Both the position numbers and the translations under genes were made by a program. The notes below the pieces were generated by a model. The model saw only the letters and a list, made by a program, of their open reading frames with translations. It did no database searches and was not told the DNA's origin. DNA of 64,000 nucleotides from Bacteroidota bacterium. Its GTDB lineage: Bacteria > Bacteroidota > Bacteroidia > Palsa-965. This document shows, in pieces, positions 1-9,001 of this stretch (position 1 is its first letter; every line of letters begins with the position of its first letter). The stretch is taken from assembly GCA_003153435.1 (NCBI GenBank), contig PLYR01000066.1:16168-80167 (forward strand). Reading direction: 5' to 3'.

Positions 1-108
1 TTTTTGCTGGATTTGAAGCTTTCTAGGCTGATAAAAATGAACAGAGAGCCATTTGATTTCGGCAGAAGGGGGCCTTTTTCTTGTAATTTTAAGCATTAAT
101 AGGAACGT

Positions 109-849
109 ATGCACGATTTTGCCTCCGACTGGGCCTCCTTATTCAGTCTTTCCTCTCTCATCAGTTTGCTGACACTCACCGTGCTGGAGATTGTACTTGG
201 CGTTGATAACGTTATTTTCATTGCTATCGTTGCCGGCAAACTTCCGAAAGACCAGCAATCCCGTGCAAGGACAATGGGTCTTTCGCTTGCTTTGATTTTC
301 AGAATCGGTTTACTCATATCTATTACCTGGATACTTGGACTGAAGAAACCTTTACTGAGCCTTTGGGGCTTTGATGCAACAGGAAGGGACCTGATCCTTT
401 TTGGAGGAGGAATCTTTTTGCTTATTAAAACAATAGGGGAGATTCTTTCTAAACTCCGCGGTGAAGATGAAGCAGCTTCCCTGAAACTTAAAACAATTTC
501 TCTCTCTGCGGTGATCATGCAGATTGTCTTTATTGATATTATTTTTTCGTTTGATTCGATCCTTACTGCAGTAAGCATGGTTTCGAATGTGCTGATCATG
601 ATTGGTGCTGTCATCGTGGCCATGTTTCTGATGTTGGCATTTTCGGGAAGAGTAAGCGATTTTATAAACCGTCATCCGACCATCAAAATGCTGGCTCTGG
701 CATTCTTACTGATGGTCGCATTTATTCTTTTTATGGATGCTCTTCATTTTAATGTAGCGGCGATCAAACCTTATATCTATGTATCTATGGCTTTTGCTTT
801 AGGCGTGGAACTGCTCAATATGAGGGAACGTAGCGCTAAAGGCAAATAA
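109..849 (+). CDS. TerC family integral membrane protein
   Basis: ORF 246 aa; TerC hallmark LEIVLGVDNVIFIAIVAGKLP and second DIIFSFDSILTAVSMV motif, multiple TM segments. Confidence 0.9.
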   Translation: MHDFASDWASLFSLSSLISLLTLTVLEIVLGVDNVIFIAIVAGKLPKDQQSRARTMGLSLALIFRIGLLISITWILGLKKPLLSLWGFDATGRDLILFGGGIFLLIKTIGEILSKLRGEDEAASLKLKTISLSAVIMQIVFIDIIFSFDSILTAVSMVSNVLIMIGAVIVAMFLMLAFSGRVSDFINRHPTIKMLALAFLLMVAFILFMDALHFNVAAIKPYIYVSMAFALGVELLNMRERSAKGK

Positions 850-1419
850 ATGAAACAGGGTCTGCACTCATTCCTTATTGCATTTTTTTTATACTCCGCA
901 TTCTGTATCTCTGAAGGATATGGACAAAAGTCGCTTCCCAACTACAATGCACTATTTAAACGCGAAGCATTGGAAGGAAAATGGTATCTGGTCATGACAA
1001 ATGCCAGGCACTGGAACTCGGACAAAACAACCAATATCATTTTTGATTTCGTTACCCTGAAATCACCTTCCGGAGAAGCAACAGATCATTTTAACGAAAC
1101 AATTTCCTATCTCGAATCTGGCAAGGCAAAAGAACGGACAAAAGCACTGTACCCAAAAGCAAACAAGAAATTCGGTGAGCAGAAATTGTATAGAGGAAAA
1201 CATTCCCAGGTGCACTGGTATATTGTAGCTACAGCAACTGACAACCATTGGCTGGTTGTTTATCTTCACGGCGGTTTATTCAGGAAAGACGCAATAGAAG
1301 TCATTTCAAGAAACCCCAACCTCGATAAGGAAGACCTGGAACAGATCCGGAAATTATTTGAGGAGAGTTATTTTCTTCAGTCTAAGACCAAGAAGATCAG
1401 GGAAAATATTCAGAAGTAG
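850..1419 (+). CDS. Secreted lipocalin-like protein
   Basis: Signal peptide; GxW-type motif LEGKWYLV near the mature N-terminus and Blc-like C-terminal VISRNPNLDKEDLEQIRKLFEE; ATG immediately follows the upstream TAA. Confidence 0.5.
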   Translation: MKQGLHSFLIAFFLYSAFCISEGYGQKSLPNYNALFKREALEGKWYLVMTNARHWNSDKTTNIIFDFVTLKSPSGEATDHFNETISYLESGKAKERTKALYPKANKKFGEQKLYRGKHSQVHWYIVATATDNHWLVVYLHGGLFRKDAIEVISRNPNLDKEDLEQIRKLFEESYFLQSKTKKIRENIQK

Positions 1420-1451
1420 ATGAATGATATGTCAGATTGTTTTTAGAATCT

Positions 1452-2351
1452 CTAAAAACCATGGAATGTTGTTCCAAGATGCCGGAACCAGAGTTCGGAA
1501 ATAACAAATACAGAGAAAATAATGCTCGCAATACCATTCAGGGTCATAAATGCGAGATTGATCCTACTCAGGTCATGGGGCTTTACAATAAAATGCTGGT
1601 AAATAAGCAGGAGTATAAATATAGACGCTCCGATCCAGTATAATATTCCAAAGCCTGCATAGACTCCAGCCTGAATCACAAGTAAAGCAGAACCTAGGTG
1701 AAGGAATGATGATAATATCAAGGTTCTTTTTTTACCTAACCAAACAGGGATAGATCGCAGATTTTGGGATCGGTCAAATTCTTCATCCTGTAAAGCATAA
1801 ATCATGTCAAATCCGCTGACCCAGCAGAGTACCGCAAATGAATACATCAGTGGCATAATATTGAATTTGCCGGTTACAGCGAGGAATGCTCCGATGGGAG
1901 CGAGGGATAAACCAATACCCAGTATAAGATGACAAAGTGCCGTAAAGCGTTTCGTATAGCTATATCCAAGAATGATTATCAGAGCCACAGGTGATAACTG
2001 AAAACAAATAGGATTAATAAACCAGGTAGTAAGGATGAAGAGGGCACAATTTAAAATTACAAAAAACAGGGCGTTCCTCGTGGAAATAATCCCTGCAGGA
2101 ATTTCACGGATTGCGGTGCGGGGATTCGCTGCATCATATCTGCGGTCGATATACCTGTTAAAACCCATCGCTGCACTTCTGGCAAAAACCATACAGAGAA
2201 TAACCAGCCCGAGCAGAGACCAGGAAAAGCGGGTTGTACTCATTGTTAATGCAAGAAAAAATCCGATCAGTGCAAAAGGAAGGGCAAAAACGGTATGACT
2301 GAACTTGATGAGTGAAAAATAGCTTTTCACCTTTGGAGCAGATTCGTTCAT
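1452..2351 (-). CDS. UbiA-family prenyltransferase (4-hydroxybenzoate polyprenyltransferase-like)
   Basis: NRYIDRRYDAANPRTAIREIPAG (NxxxDxxxD motif), multi-TM, second DMIYALQDEEFD motif. Confidence 0.88.
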   Translation of the reverse strand: MNESAPKVKSYFSLIKFSHTVFALPFALIGFFLALTMSTTRFSWSLLGLVILCMVFARSAAMGFNRYIDRRYDAANPRTAIREIPAGIISTRNALFFVILNCALFILTTWFINPICFQLSPVALIIILGYSYTKRFTALCHLILGIGLSLAPIGAFLAVTGKFNIMPLMYSFAVLCWVSGFDMIYALQDEEFDRSQNLRSIPVWLGKKRTLILSSFLHLGSALLVIQAGVYAGFGILYWIGASIFILLLIYQHFIVKPHDLSRINLAFMTLNGIASIIFSVFVISELWFRHLGTTFHGF

Positions 2352-2626
2352 GAACTGTGAAGGGCTTTAACGATCAGAATCATAATGATGGGAGCTGAAC
2401 AAAGCAAGATGCCAAGAGTCCCCGGCGTAACCTTCTTCTCACTGACCTTATAACGGAGATTCAGGAAAATATAAACATTGGAAGCCAGAAAGCCGATGAG
2501 CCCGCTGAGCATCGCAGCGAAAAGAAAGAACCTAATTGGTTTAACTAGAAAAAGTAAAGTGGTGGTAGCTGCGAGAACGCCGATAATGATCGAACAGGTA
2601 CCCAGAATCCGGGTGATTTTTTCCAT
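2348..2626 (-). CDS. Small hypothetical membrane protein
   Basis: ORF 92 aa with three hydrophobic segments; 4-bp overlap with downstream ubiA-like gene. Confidence 0.6.
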   Translation of the reverse strand: MEKITRILGTCSIIIGVLAATTTLLFLVKPIRFFLFAAMLSGLIGFLASNVYIFLNLRYKVSEKKVTPGTLGILLCSAPIIMILIVKALHSS

Positions 2627-2628
2627 AC

Positions 2629-4785
2629 TCAGTGAACGGCAATTTTTCGGGTTTCGCTTTTCATTCCTTTCCGGTCGAGGGTCAGGAAATAAATACCGCT
2701 TCCCATATTGCTACGGGGTAAAGTTAAGGACTTTGTTCCCTCCGGAACGGTAAAATGTATGATTTCCTTACCCAGCACATCAAAGACCCTGATTCCGGCA
2801 CTACCCTGTATTTCATCAAACGAAACGGTCGTGCTCTCCCCAAAGGGATTAGGCCATATTTCCAGATTTCCTCCTCTGTTAATGATCTCTGAAATGGCTA
2901 ATGGATTACAGAGAGTCATAGCTCCAAAAGCATTTGCTTTACCATATCCCCACTTGTTATCAGGCAGGGAAGATCCTGTATATACATCCTGTGTAGCGGA
3001 GCAGGTAATAGCCGCTTTAATATCGAGATTTGTGGCCCCTGGAGTCTGTTGGAGTAGAAGAGCCGCAATTCCGGTGATAACAGGTGAGGATTGAGAAGTC
3101 CCCCCTCCTACCAGATGCATCCCTCCATAACCAATCTGAGTGGCTGGTGAATAGTATTGCTTCTGAGACATGACCATGCAGGAGATTACATAATCACCGG
3201 TTGCGGCAATGTCTGGTTTTAGCAAGCCAGTTCGGGTTGGCCCGTGACCCGAAGAAGGAGCAAGTCTTCGCGGTCTGAAGATGAAACTGGTATCACACCA
3301 TACCGTATCATTCTCTGCAAGAAAACAATTCTTATTTACATAATTGGCTACACTGATCACATTCGGAGAACACTGAAAACCTGTTTCCATTGTTTTGTCG
3401 AAGTCTGGTAGCTTACCATTTGCAGCCGGAGGATAGATTACAGGAGATGGAAGAGGCCCTGGGAAGAACTGAAAACACCAGGCATCAAAGGTTCCTGTCC
3501 CGGAGGTAATTACCCTAAAATTATCATAAGTAGAATCGGGAGTCACGATATATTCAATGGAATATACATTTCCCTTTTTCTGCTCGAACGACTGGATTAC
3601 AGCCACACGATTGGAATTGCTGAAGATAGTATCATATACAATGACCCCTACCTGAGAGGTGAATGAACGAAAAGGGGTCCTGCCCCTGAATGAATAGGAA
3701 GGACTAACCTGATCGGCTCCGATCGCAAAATTAAGTCCTTTCATAGAAGAGGAGTCACCGTAAATCTGAACATCCATTACCGTATTGCCGTTGGCCGTGT
3801 CGCTGCTGTTAAAACGCATCCAGGTAAAGGAGGAGTCGTTGGTCAGGGAATTTGTTGAATGGTAAGCAATGTCGCCACTGTTACCGGTAGCAGCCACAAA
3901 CACCCTTCCGGGTTGGCCCGTAACAAGACTGTCAATGATTTTTGCTTCAAGATCCGTTCCATCATGCGATCCCATTTCTGATCCCAAACTGCAATTGATG
4001 ACACAAGGTTTCCCAAGGGCTTTTGCTTTGGAGAAAATATATTCAGCCCCGTCTGCAATAGTGGGTCCTGGGTTATTGAAATCCACGGCTACCATAATGA
4101 TATCAGCCTTGGGAGCGACACCTGCATAACGGTTAACAGCTCTTCCGTTTCCCGCTGCTGTTCCTGCCACACGTGTTCCATGACCATAATAAGGGGTATC
4201 CACTTCAGTGCACTTACCACTGTCAATCTGGATGTTCGTCCATTCCTGACCAAAGTTGAAAGGCTGGGGCGTATTCGCTGCAATAGGCATTTTCTGATCC
4301 CAGATATACAGAATTCTGGTTTTGCCAAGACTATCCTTGAAATCAGGATGTGTGAAATCTATACCGGTGTCAATAAACCCGCAGACAATACCTTTACCAT
4401 CATAAGCCTGGGAAAGGGGGGCTGTCCCGTTGTGTACTTTCACAATATTATTCAGATAAACCATCGTGTCATTGAGGGGATGAAGGCGGATACTACCTTG
4501 TTCTATCCGGGTAATGAAAGGTACGGATGCTAACTTAACGAGTTGATTGGCTGGAATAGTTACTGAGGAGATGGTACCTATGTGATATTTGTAGTGACCA
4601 CCACACTGCTCAACGGCCCGCTGAACACCAACAGTGTTACCTTGAATGAGTACACCGATCTGGGTATAATTTTTTGATTTGTTATGAGAGAGGCGGTAGA
4701 GCTCCATAGACATTTTGCTCTGCTGTCCATAGATACAGGAAACGCAGAGTAAAAAGAGAACTGAAAAAGAGATGCGGATATACAT
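2629..4785 (-). CDS. S8 subtilisin-like serine protease with T9SS type A C-terminal sorting domain
   Basis: Catalytic motifs GFIDTGID, GHGTRVAG, GGTSQSSPV; C-terminal LEIWPNPF...VFDVLGKEI...GIYFLTL sorting domain. Confidence 0.93.
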   Translation of the reverse strand: MYIRISFSVLFLLCVSCIYGQQSKMSMELYRLSHNKSKNYTQIGVLIQGNTVGVQRAVEQCGGHYKYHIGTISSVTIPANQLVKLASVPFITRIEQGSIRLHPLNDTMVYLNNIVKVHNGTAPLSQAYDGKGIVCGFIDTGIDFTHPDFKDSLGKTRILYIWDQKMPIAANTPQPFNFGQEWTNIQIDSGKCTEVDTPYYGHGTRVAGTAAGNGRAVNRYAGVAPKADIIMVAVDFNNPGPTIADGAEYIFSKAKALGKPCVINCSLGSEMGSHDGTDLEAKIIDSLVTGQPGRVFVAATGNSGDIAYHSTNSLTNDSSFTWMRFNSSDTANGNTVMDVQIYGDSSSMKGLNFAIGADQVSPSYSFRGRTPFRSFTSQVGVIVYDTIFSNSNRVAVIQSFEQKKGNVYSIEYIVTPDSTYDNFRVITSGTGTFDAWCFQFFPGPLPSPVIYPPAANGKLPDFDKTMETGFQCSPNVISVANYVNKNCFLAENDTVWCDTSFIFRPRRLAPSSGHGPTRTGLLKPDIAATGDYVISCMVMSQKQYYSPATQIGYGGMHLVGGGTSQSSPVITGIAALLLQQTPGATNLDIKAAITCSATQDVYTGSSLPDNKWGYGKANAFGAMTLCNPLAISEIINRGGNLEIWPNPFGESTTVSFDEIQGSAGIRVFDVLGKEIIHFTVPEGTKSLTLPRSNMGSGIYFLTLDRKGMKSETRKIAVH

Positions 4786-4845
4786 AGGTGAATTACCATT
4801 TAAAGGTAGTCAAAAAAATGAAATATTCGTATATTTACTTCCCAC

Positions 4846-6333
4846 ATGCCGAATGAAACTTCCGCTCCTTATACCCTTCGTTTTCTCAATGCTTGCAGGT
4901 CTTTTGGAGACAGGCCCGCCCTTGTTGATGCGGTAAAGTCCTATTCATATTCAGAACTGAAAGGAATAGTCTCTGGAATTATGAATTTGCTGACGGAACG
5001 ATTTCCAGATGAAACCATGATCGGAGTAGTCGATCAGAATGACGTCTATACTTATGCCTCGATTCTGGCCATCAATCTTTGTGGGAAAACACATGTGCCA
5101 TTCAATATCCGATACCCAGAGGAAAAGTTGGTTGTGATAGCTGAAAAAGCTTCGGTAAGGATAATCCTTTCCTCTTATGCTTTTCAGTGTGGGAATTTAC
5201 ACATACTATTGACGCTGGGTATAACAGGAGGCATTTCAGAGGATTTTGTTCCGGTAAAAAAATCTGTTAATCCTGCATATCTTCTTTTTACTTCAGGCAG
5301 CACCGGGGAACCGAAGGGTGTTCCCATTTACAATCATCATCTGAACGCATTCTTTGATTTTTTTCTTGACGGGGGAGTTTTTTATTTTGATGAAAAGGAC
5401 AGATTTCTGCAAGTCTATGAAACAAGCTTCGATGTGTCTGTATTTTCAGCTTTCACACCATTGCTTTCGGGTGGATGTTTTTACCTGCTTCCCAGGAAGA
5501 CTTTTGCCTATCTCGAAATCCCGAAAATACTTTCTTCTTGTGAAATAACAGTGCTGAGTATGGTCCCCTCCATGCTCCATTTTCTTTCTCCCTATTTTAA
5601 ACAGCTAAGATTTGAAAAACTGAGGTATAGTTTTTTCTCCGGCGATAAACTTCTGAATTCCCTATTGCAAGACTGGAGTACCTGTGTACCTCATTCAGTA
5701 ATCGTAAACTGTTATGGACCTACCGAAACAACCATCGTCTGTTCTCACTACCTATGGGATGCACAAAAAGCGGTGAAAGATTCTTTTGAAGGGATCGTAT
5801 CCATAGGAAAGCTTTTCCCTGGAACCAATTATGTTCTGAGAAATGCAAAGGAAATCGGGCCCGGCCTCCTGGAAGGGGAGCTCTGTCTATGCGGCCAACA
5901 AGTAATAGACGCCTATCTGAACAAGGAGAACTCGGAAAAATTTATGGAATGGACGCTAGACGGAAAAGAATGCCGGTTTTATTGCACTGGTGACCGGGTA
6001 AGGGTTAATACCGAGGGAAATCTTTTGTTTCTTGGCAGGACGGATCATCAAATCAAAGCAGGAGGTTATCGGGTGGAACCCGCAGAAATTGAGACCGCTC
6101 TGAGACAGGTGTCAGGAAACAGTCTCTGCGTTGTAATGGGTGTTGATTCGCTGCAAGGTTCTACCCAGGTTGTGGCGTTTGTGGAAGGAAAAGGAGATGA
6201 AACTGAACTTATCAGGAAGTTAAGGAAAAAACTTCCTCCTCACTGCATCCCTTCCCGAATTACCTTTCTTGATCAGCTGCCTTTGAACATCAACGGGAAA
6301 GTGGACCGCCGGGAATTGTGTAAATTTGTTTAA
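4846..6333 (+). CDS. DltA-like amino-acid/acyl adenylating enzyme (AMP-binding)
   Basis: LLFTSGSTGEPKGVPI, FDVSVF, CYGPTETT, YCTGDRV, GRTDHQIKAGGYRVEPAEIE, NINGKVDR adenylation core motifs. Confidence 0.9.
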   Translation: MPNETSAPYTLRFLNACRSFGDRPALVDAVKSYSYSELKGIVSGIMNLLTERFPDETMIGVVDQNDVYTYASILAINLCGKTHVPFNIRYPEEKLVVIAEKASVRIILSSYAFQCGNLHILLTLGITGGISEDFVPVKKSVNPAYLLFTSGSTGEPKGVPIYNHHLNAFFDFFLDGGVFYFDEKDRFLQVYETSFDVSVFSAFTPLLSGGCFYLLPRKTFAYLEIPKILSSCEITVLSMVPSMLHFLSPYFKQLRFEKLRYSFFSGDKLLNSLLQDWSTCVPHSVIVNCYGPTETTIVCSHYLWDAQKAVKDSFEGIVSIGKLFPGTNYVLRNAKEIGPGLLEGELCLCGQQVIDAYLNKENSEKFMEWTLDGKECRFYCTGDRVRVNTEGNLLFLGRTDHQIKAGGYRVEPAEIETALRQVSGNSLCVVMGVDSLQGSTQVVAFVEGKGDETELIRKLRKKLPPHCIPSRITFLDQLPLNINGKVDRRELCKFV

Positions 6334-6360
6334 AGAATCTGCCTTACTTTACAGAAATCC

Positions 6361-6600
6361 ATGACCATGATTCTTGATGAGTTGAATAAAGTGTTTTGCA
6401 GGGTGTTTCATACAAAGGATCTGGTGATCACCCTGCATTCAGATGCATCTTCCCTGGATGGGTGGGATTCTCTGACGCATGTTGCACTTATTTCGGAAAC
6501 GGAGAAGCATTTTAAAATTACTTTTTCATTTAATGAAATGATGCAGTTTCGGAATGTGGGCGATCTGGTGAAAGCCATTGAAAAACACCTACAGCATTAA
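6361..6600 (+). CDS. Acyl/peptidyl carrier protein (DltC-like)
   Basis: 79 aa with LDGWDSLTHVALI phosphopantetheine-Ser motif; directly between adenylase and MBOAT. Confidence 0.88.
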   Translation: MTMILDELNKVFCRVFHTKDLVITLHSDASSLDGWDSLTHVALISETEKHFKITFSFNEMMQFRNVGDLVKAIEKHLQH

Positions 6601-6602
6601 GT

Positions 6603-8033
6603 ATGCATTTTCTCTCTGTTCCCTTCTTTTGTTTTCTTGCAGTGGCAGGGTTTCTTTCCCACTTTCTCCCTTACAAACAAAGGTGGAAACTACTGTTGAT
6701 CCTAAGTCTCTTTTATATCGGGCTATGGAACCCGGGGGCTTTGCTTGTGCTGATCTTTTCTTCCCTGTTTACATTTTATACCGGGCTTCTAATTGCACAA
6801 AATCGGAAATTTCGAGTCTGGGTTTATCTGTTATCAGTGACGATCCAGGTTCTAAGCCTCTTTCTACTTAAGTATGTAGAGTCTGAGAGTACGGGTTTGC
6901 ATTTTTTATTCCATGAAGCGGGATTCCGGCTGGATCTCATCCTCTACGCTGTTGGTTTTTCATTTTACACCTTACAACATATTGGGTATATTACGGAGAT
7001 TTATTATTCAAGAGCAGAGCCGGAAAAGAATCCACTGGATTTTCTTCTCTTCTCCTCCTTTTTCGCCAAATTCTCATCAGGTCCATTGGAGCAGGCTCCG
7101 AAACTAATTGCTCAGTTCAGGAATCCTTCAGCAGATTTGACTCTGATCTATGAAGGAATTCAACGGGTCGTGCTGGGAATCTTCAAAAAAATGGTCCTCG
7201 CCGATCGCCTTGCCCCTTCGGTAGCGCGCGTTTTTGAAGCAGGGCAAGGGCAGGGGAGTGCTGTCACGGTGGCCGGAGCCTGTTTGTTTACAGTTCAGCT
7301 TTATTTTGACTTTTCTGCTTATAGTGATATAGCCATTGGCGCTGCAAAGATTTTTGGGATCAGCCTCACAGAGAATTTTGACAGACCCTTTCTTTCCACC
7401 TCTGTTTCAGAATTCTGGAGGAGGTGGCACATTTCTCTTATCAGCTGGTTCAGCAATTATATTTATTATCCGCTAGTTTTTCGTCTCCGAAGGTATAAAG
7501 GGACAGCTGTCCTGGTTGGAATCCTGGTTACTTTTCTTCTCTCTGGATTCTGGCACGGCCTGGGTTTTACTTTTTTTATCTGGAGCTTACTGCACATTTG
7601 TTTCCTCTGTTTTGAAAGCCTCACTAAAAATATTCGACTGAATGCATCACGAAGTATTCCCGCGTTAATTTACAAGCCCTTCAGTATCCTGATTACATTT
7701 CTGTTGGTCTGTTTCAGTAATCTCTTTTTTCGGGCTCCGGATATTACAGTCGCCAAGCAATTGTTTCGGCAGCTTTACGGCCCACTCTTTCAGGGTAAGG
7801 GATTTATGGAAGGGTTTCTTTCTATCCTTGCCGGAGGTGGTTATCAAGAAGTATTATTCAATTTTTACTTGACACTGATGCTCGTAGGAGGATTTCTAAT
7901 TCTTGAAAAACACCTTTTGAAGCCACTACTTCCAAGCAGGGGACTCTTTCTGCGCACCTTCTTTCTGGTCACACTGATTTTTGTATTCGGAGTATTTAAA
8001 CATGCAGAATATTTTATCTATCAGCAATTCTAA
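6603..8033 (+). CDS. MBOAT family O-acyltransferase (DltB/AlgI-like)
   Basis: Multi-TM; FWRRWHISLISWFSNYIYYPL and catalytic-His LLSGFWHGLGFTFFIW motifs. Confidence 0.92.
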   Translation: MHFLSVPFFCFLAVAGFLSHFLPYKQRWKLLLILSLFYIGLWNPGALLVLIFSSLFTFYTGLLIAQNRKFRVWVYLLSVTIQVLSLFLLKYVESESTGLHFLFHEAGFRLDLILYAVGFSFYTLQHIGYITEIYYSRAEPEKNPLDFLLFSSFFAKFSSGPLEQAPKLIAQFRNPSADLTLIYEGIQRVVLGIFKKMVLADRLAPSVARVFEAGQGQGSAVTVAGACLFTVQLYFDFSAYSDIAIGAAKIFGISLTENFDRPFLSTSVSEFWRRWHISLISWFSNYIYYPLVFRLRRYKGTAVLVGILVTFLLSGFWHGLGFTFFIWSLLHICFLCFESLTKNIRLNASRSIPALIYKPFSILITFLLVCFSNLFFRAPDITVAKQLFRQLYGPLFQGKGFMEGFLSILAGGGYQEVLFNFYLTLMLVGGFLILEKHLLKPLLPSRGLFLRTFFLVTLIFVFGVFKHAEYFIYQQF

Positions 8034-8989
8034 TGTATAAACGAATTATACTTTTCATTGCTCTCCTACTGGTGCTACTCCTTGGCTTGGAAAAGCTTTA
8101 TGACCATTTTCTTCTGAAAAACGTAGACCTCAAAAGTTCCTTCGTTACTTCACAACCGGTCAATGCAGATGTGCTCTTCCTCGGTCCCTGCGAACCCTTA
8201 TGGATGATGAATCCTGCTCTGTTTCAAAAGTATGCCGGTTTGAAAGGCTTTAATCTCTCCACCGTTCATGCCAATTTTGCAGAGAACGAAGGCATGCTAC
8301 ATCTGTATCTGGAGCATAACAAAACTCCTCAATATCTTTTTCTGTATGTTACAACAGAATCAGTAGATGGAGCGTTCAACGTATTCAATTCCTATTCCTT
8401 TTCTCAGTTTGTTTCTGATCCGTTCATAAAAAAGATGATCGAAGCTCAGGACCCGCAATATTACCGGTGGGTGGACTGGCCCTTTATGAAGCATGCATAT
8501 TATAATAGCTTTATTACCTTCAATATGGTTCAAGGCATAAAGCATGGCCTTACCGGAAGAATGATTCCGTATTATCCCGATGGATATGTTCCTCCTCATG
8601 GGATAACCTGGGATATGCGATATGAACATTTTGTAAAGGAATTTCCGCTTGGCAGGCATTTTGAATGGAACACCAGTGAAGTGAAGGCTTTGCAGTCGCT
8701 TCTGGACCTTGCGAAAGCACATGGAATAAAGATAGTACTCTATGAATCCCCTATGCTGAACGAAATCAAGCCATTTATTCTTAATAGGGATGAAATCAAG
8801 CAGAAGATCGCTAAATTCGCCATGCAGAACAAGGTGCCTTATTGGGTGTTTGATACCATGCAAATTTCAAATACCCGATCCTGTTTTTTTTCAATTCTGA
8901 ATACAAACAATAAGGGATCGGCTATCTTTAACAAAACTTTCGCTGATTACTTCCTTCGGGAAGTGAGGCGTGATTCATTGCTTCATTAA
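8033..8989 (+). CDS. DltD/SGNH-like membrane-anchored protein, catalytic residues apparently substituted
   Basis: TAATG overlap with MBOAT; N-terminal TM anchor; ADVLFLGPCEPLWMMNP aligns with ADVLxxGSSxxxxxxNP of SGNH/DltD-like partners; C-terminal NNKGSAIFNKTFADYFL resembles the block-V region. Confidence 0.6.
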   Translation: MYKRIILFIALLLVLLLGLEKLYDHFLLKNVDLKSSFVTSQPVNADVLFLGPCEPLWMMNPALFQKYAGLKGFNLSTVHANFAENEGMLHLYLEHNKTPQYLFLYVTTESVDGAFNVFNSYSFSQFVSDPFIKKMIEAQDPQYYRWVDWPFMKHAYYNSFITFNMVQGIKHGLTGRMIPYYPDGYVPPHGITWDMRYEHFVKEFPLGRHFEWNTSEVKALQSLLDLAKAHGIKIVLYESPMLNEIKPFILNRDEIKQKIAKFAMQNKVPYWVFDTMQISNTRSCFFSILNTNNKGSAIFNKTFADYFLREVRRDSLLH

Positions 8990-9001
8990 ACCTTCGGGAT
9001 T

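Noticed and set aside
96-623. 175-aa minus-strand ORF
   Set aside because: Antisense shadow of the TerC gene, no recognisable motif
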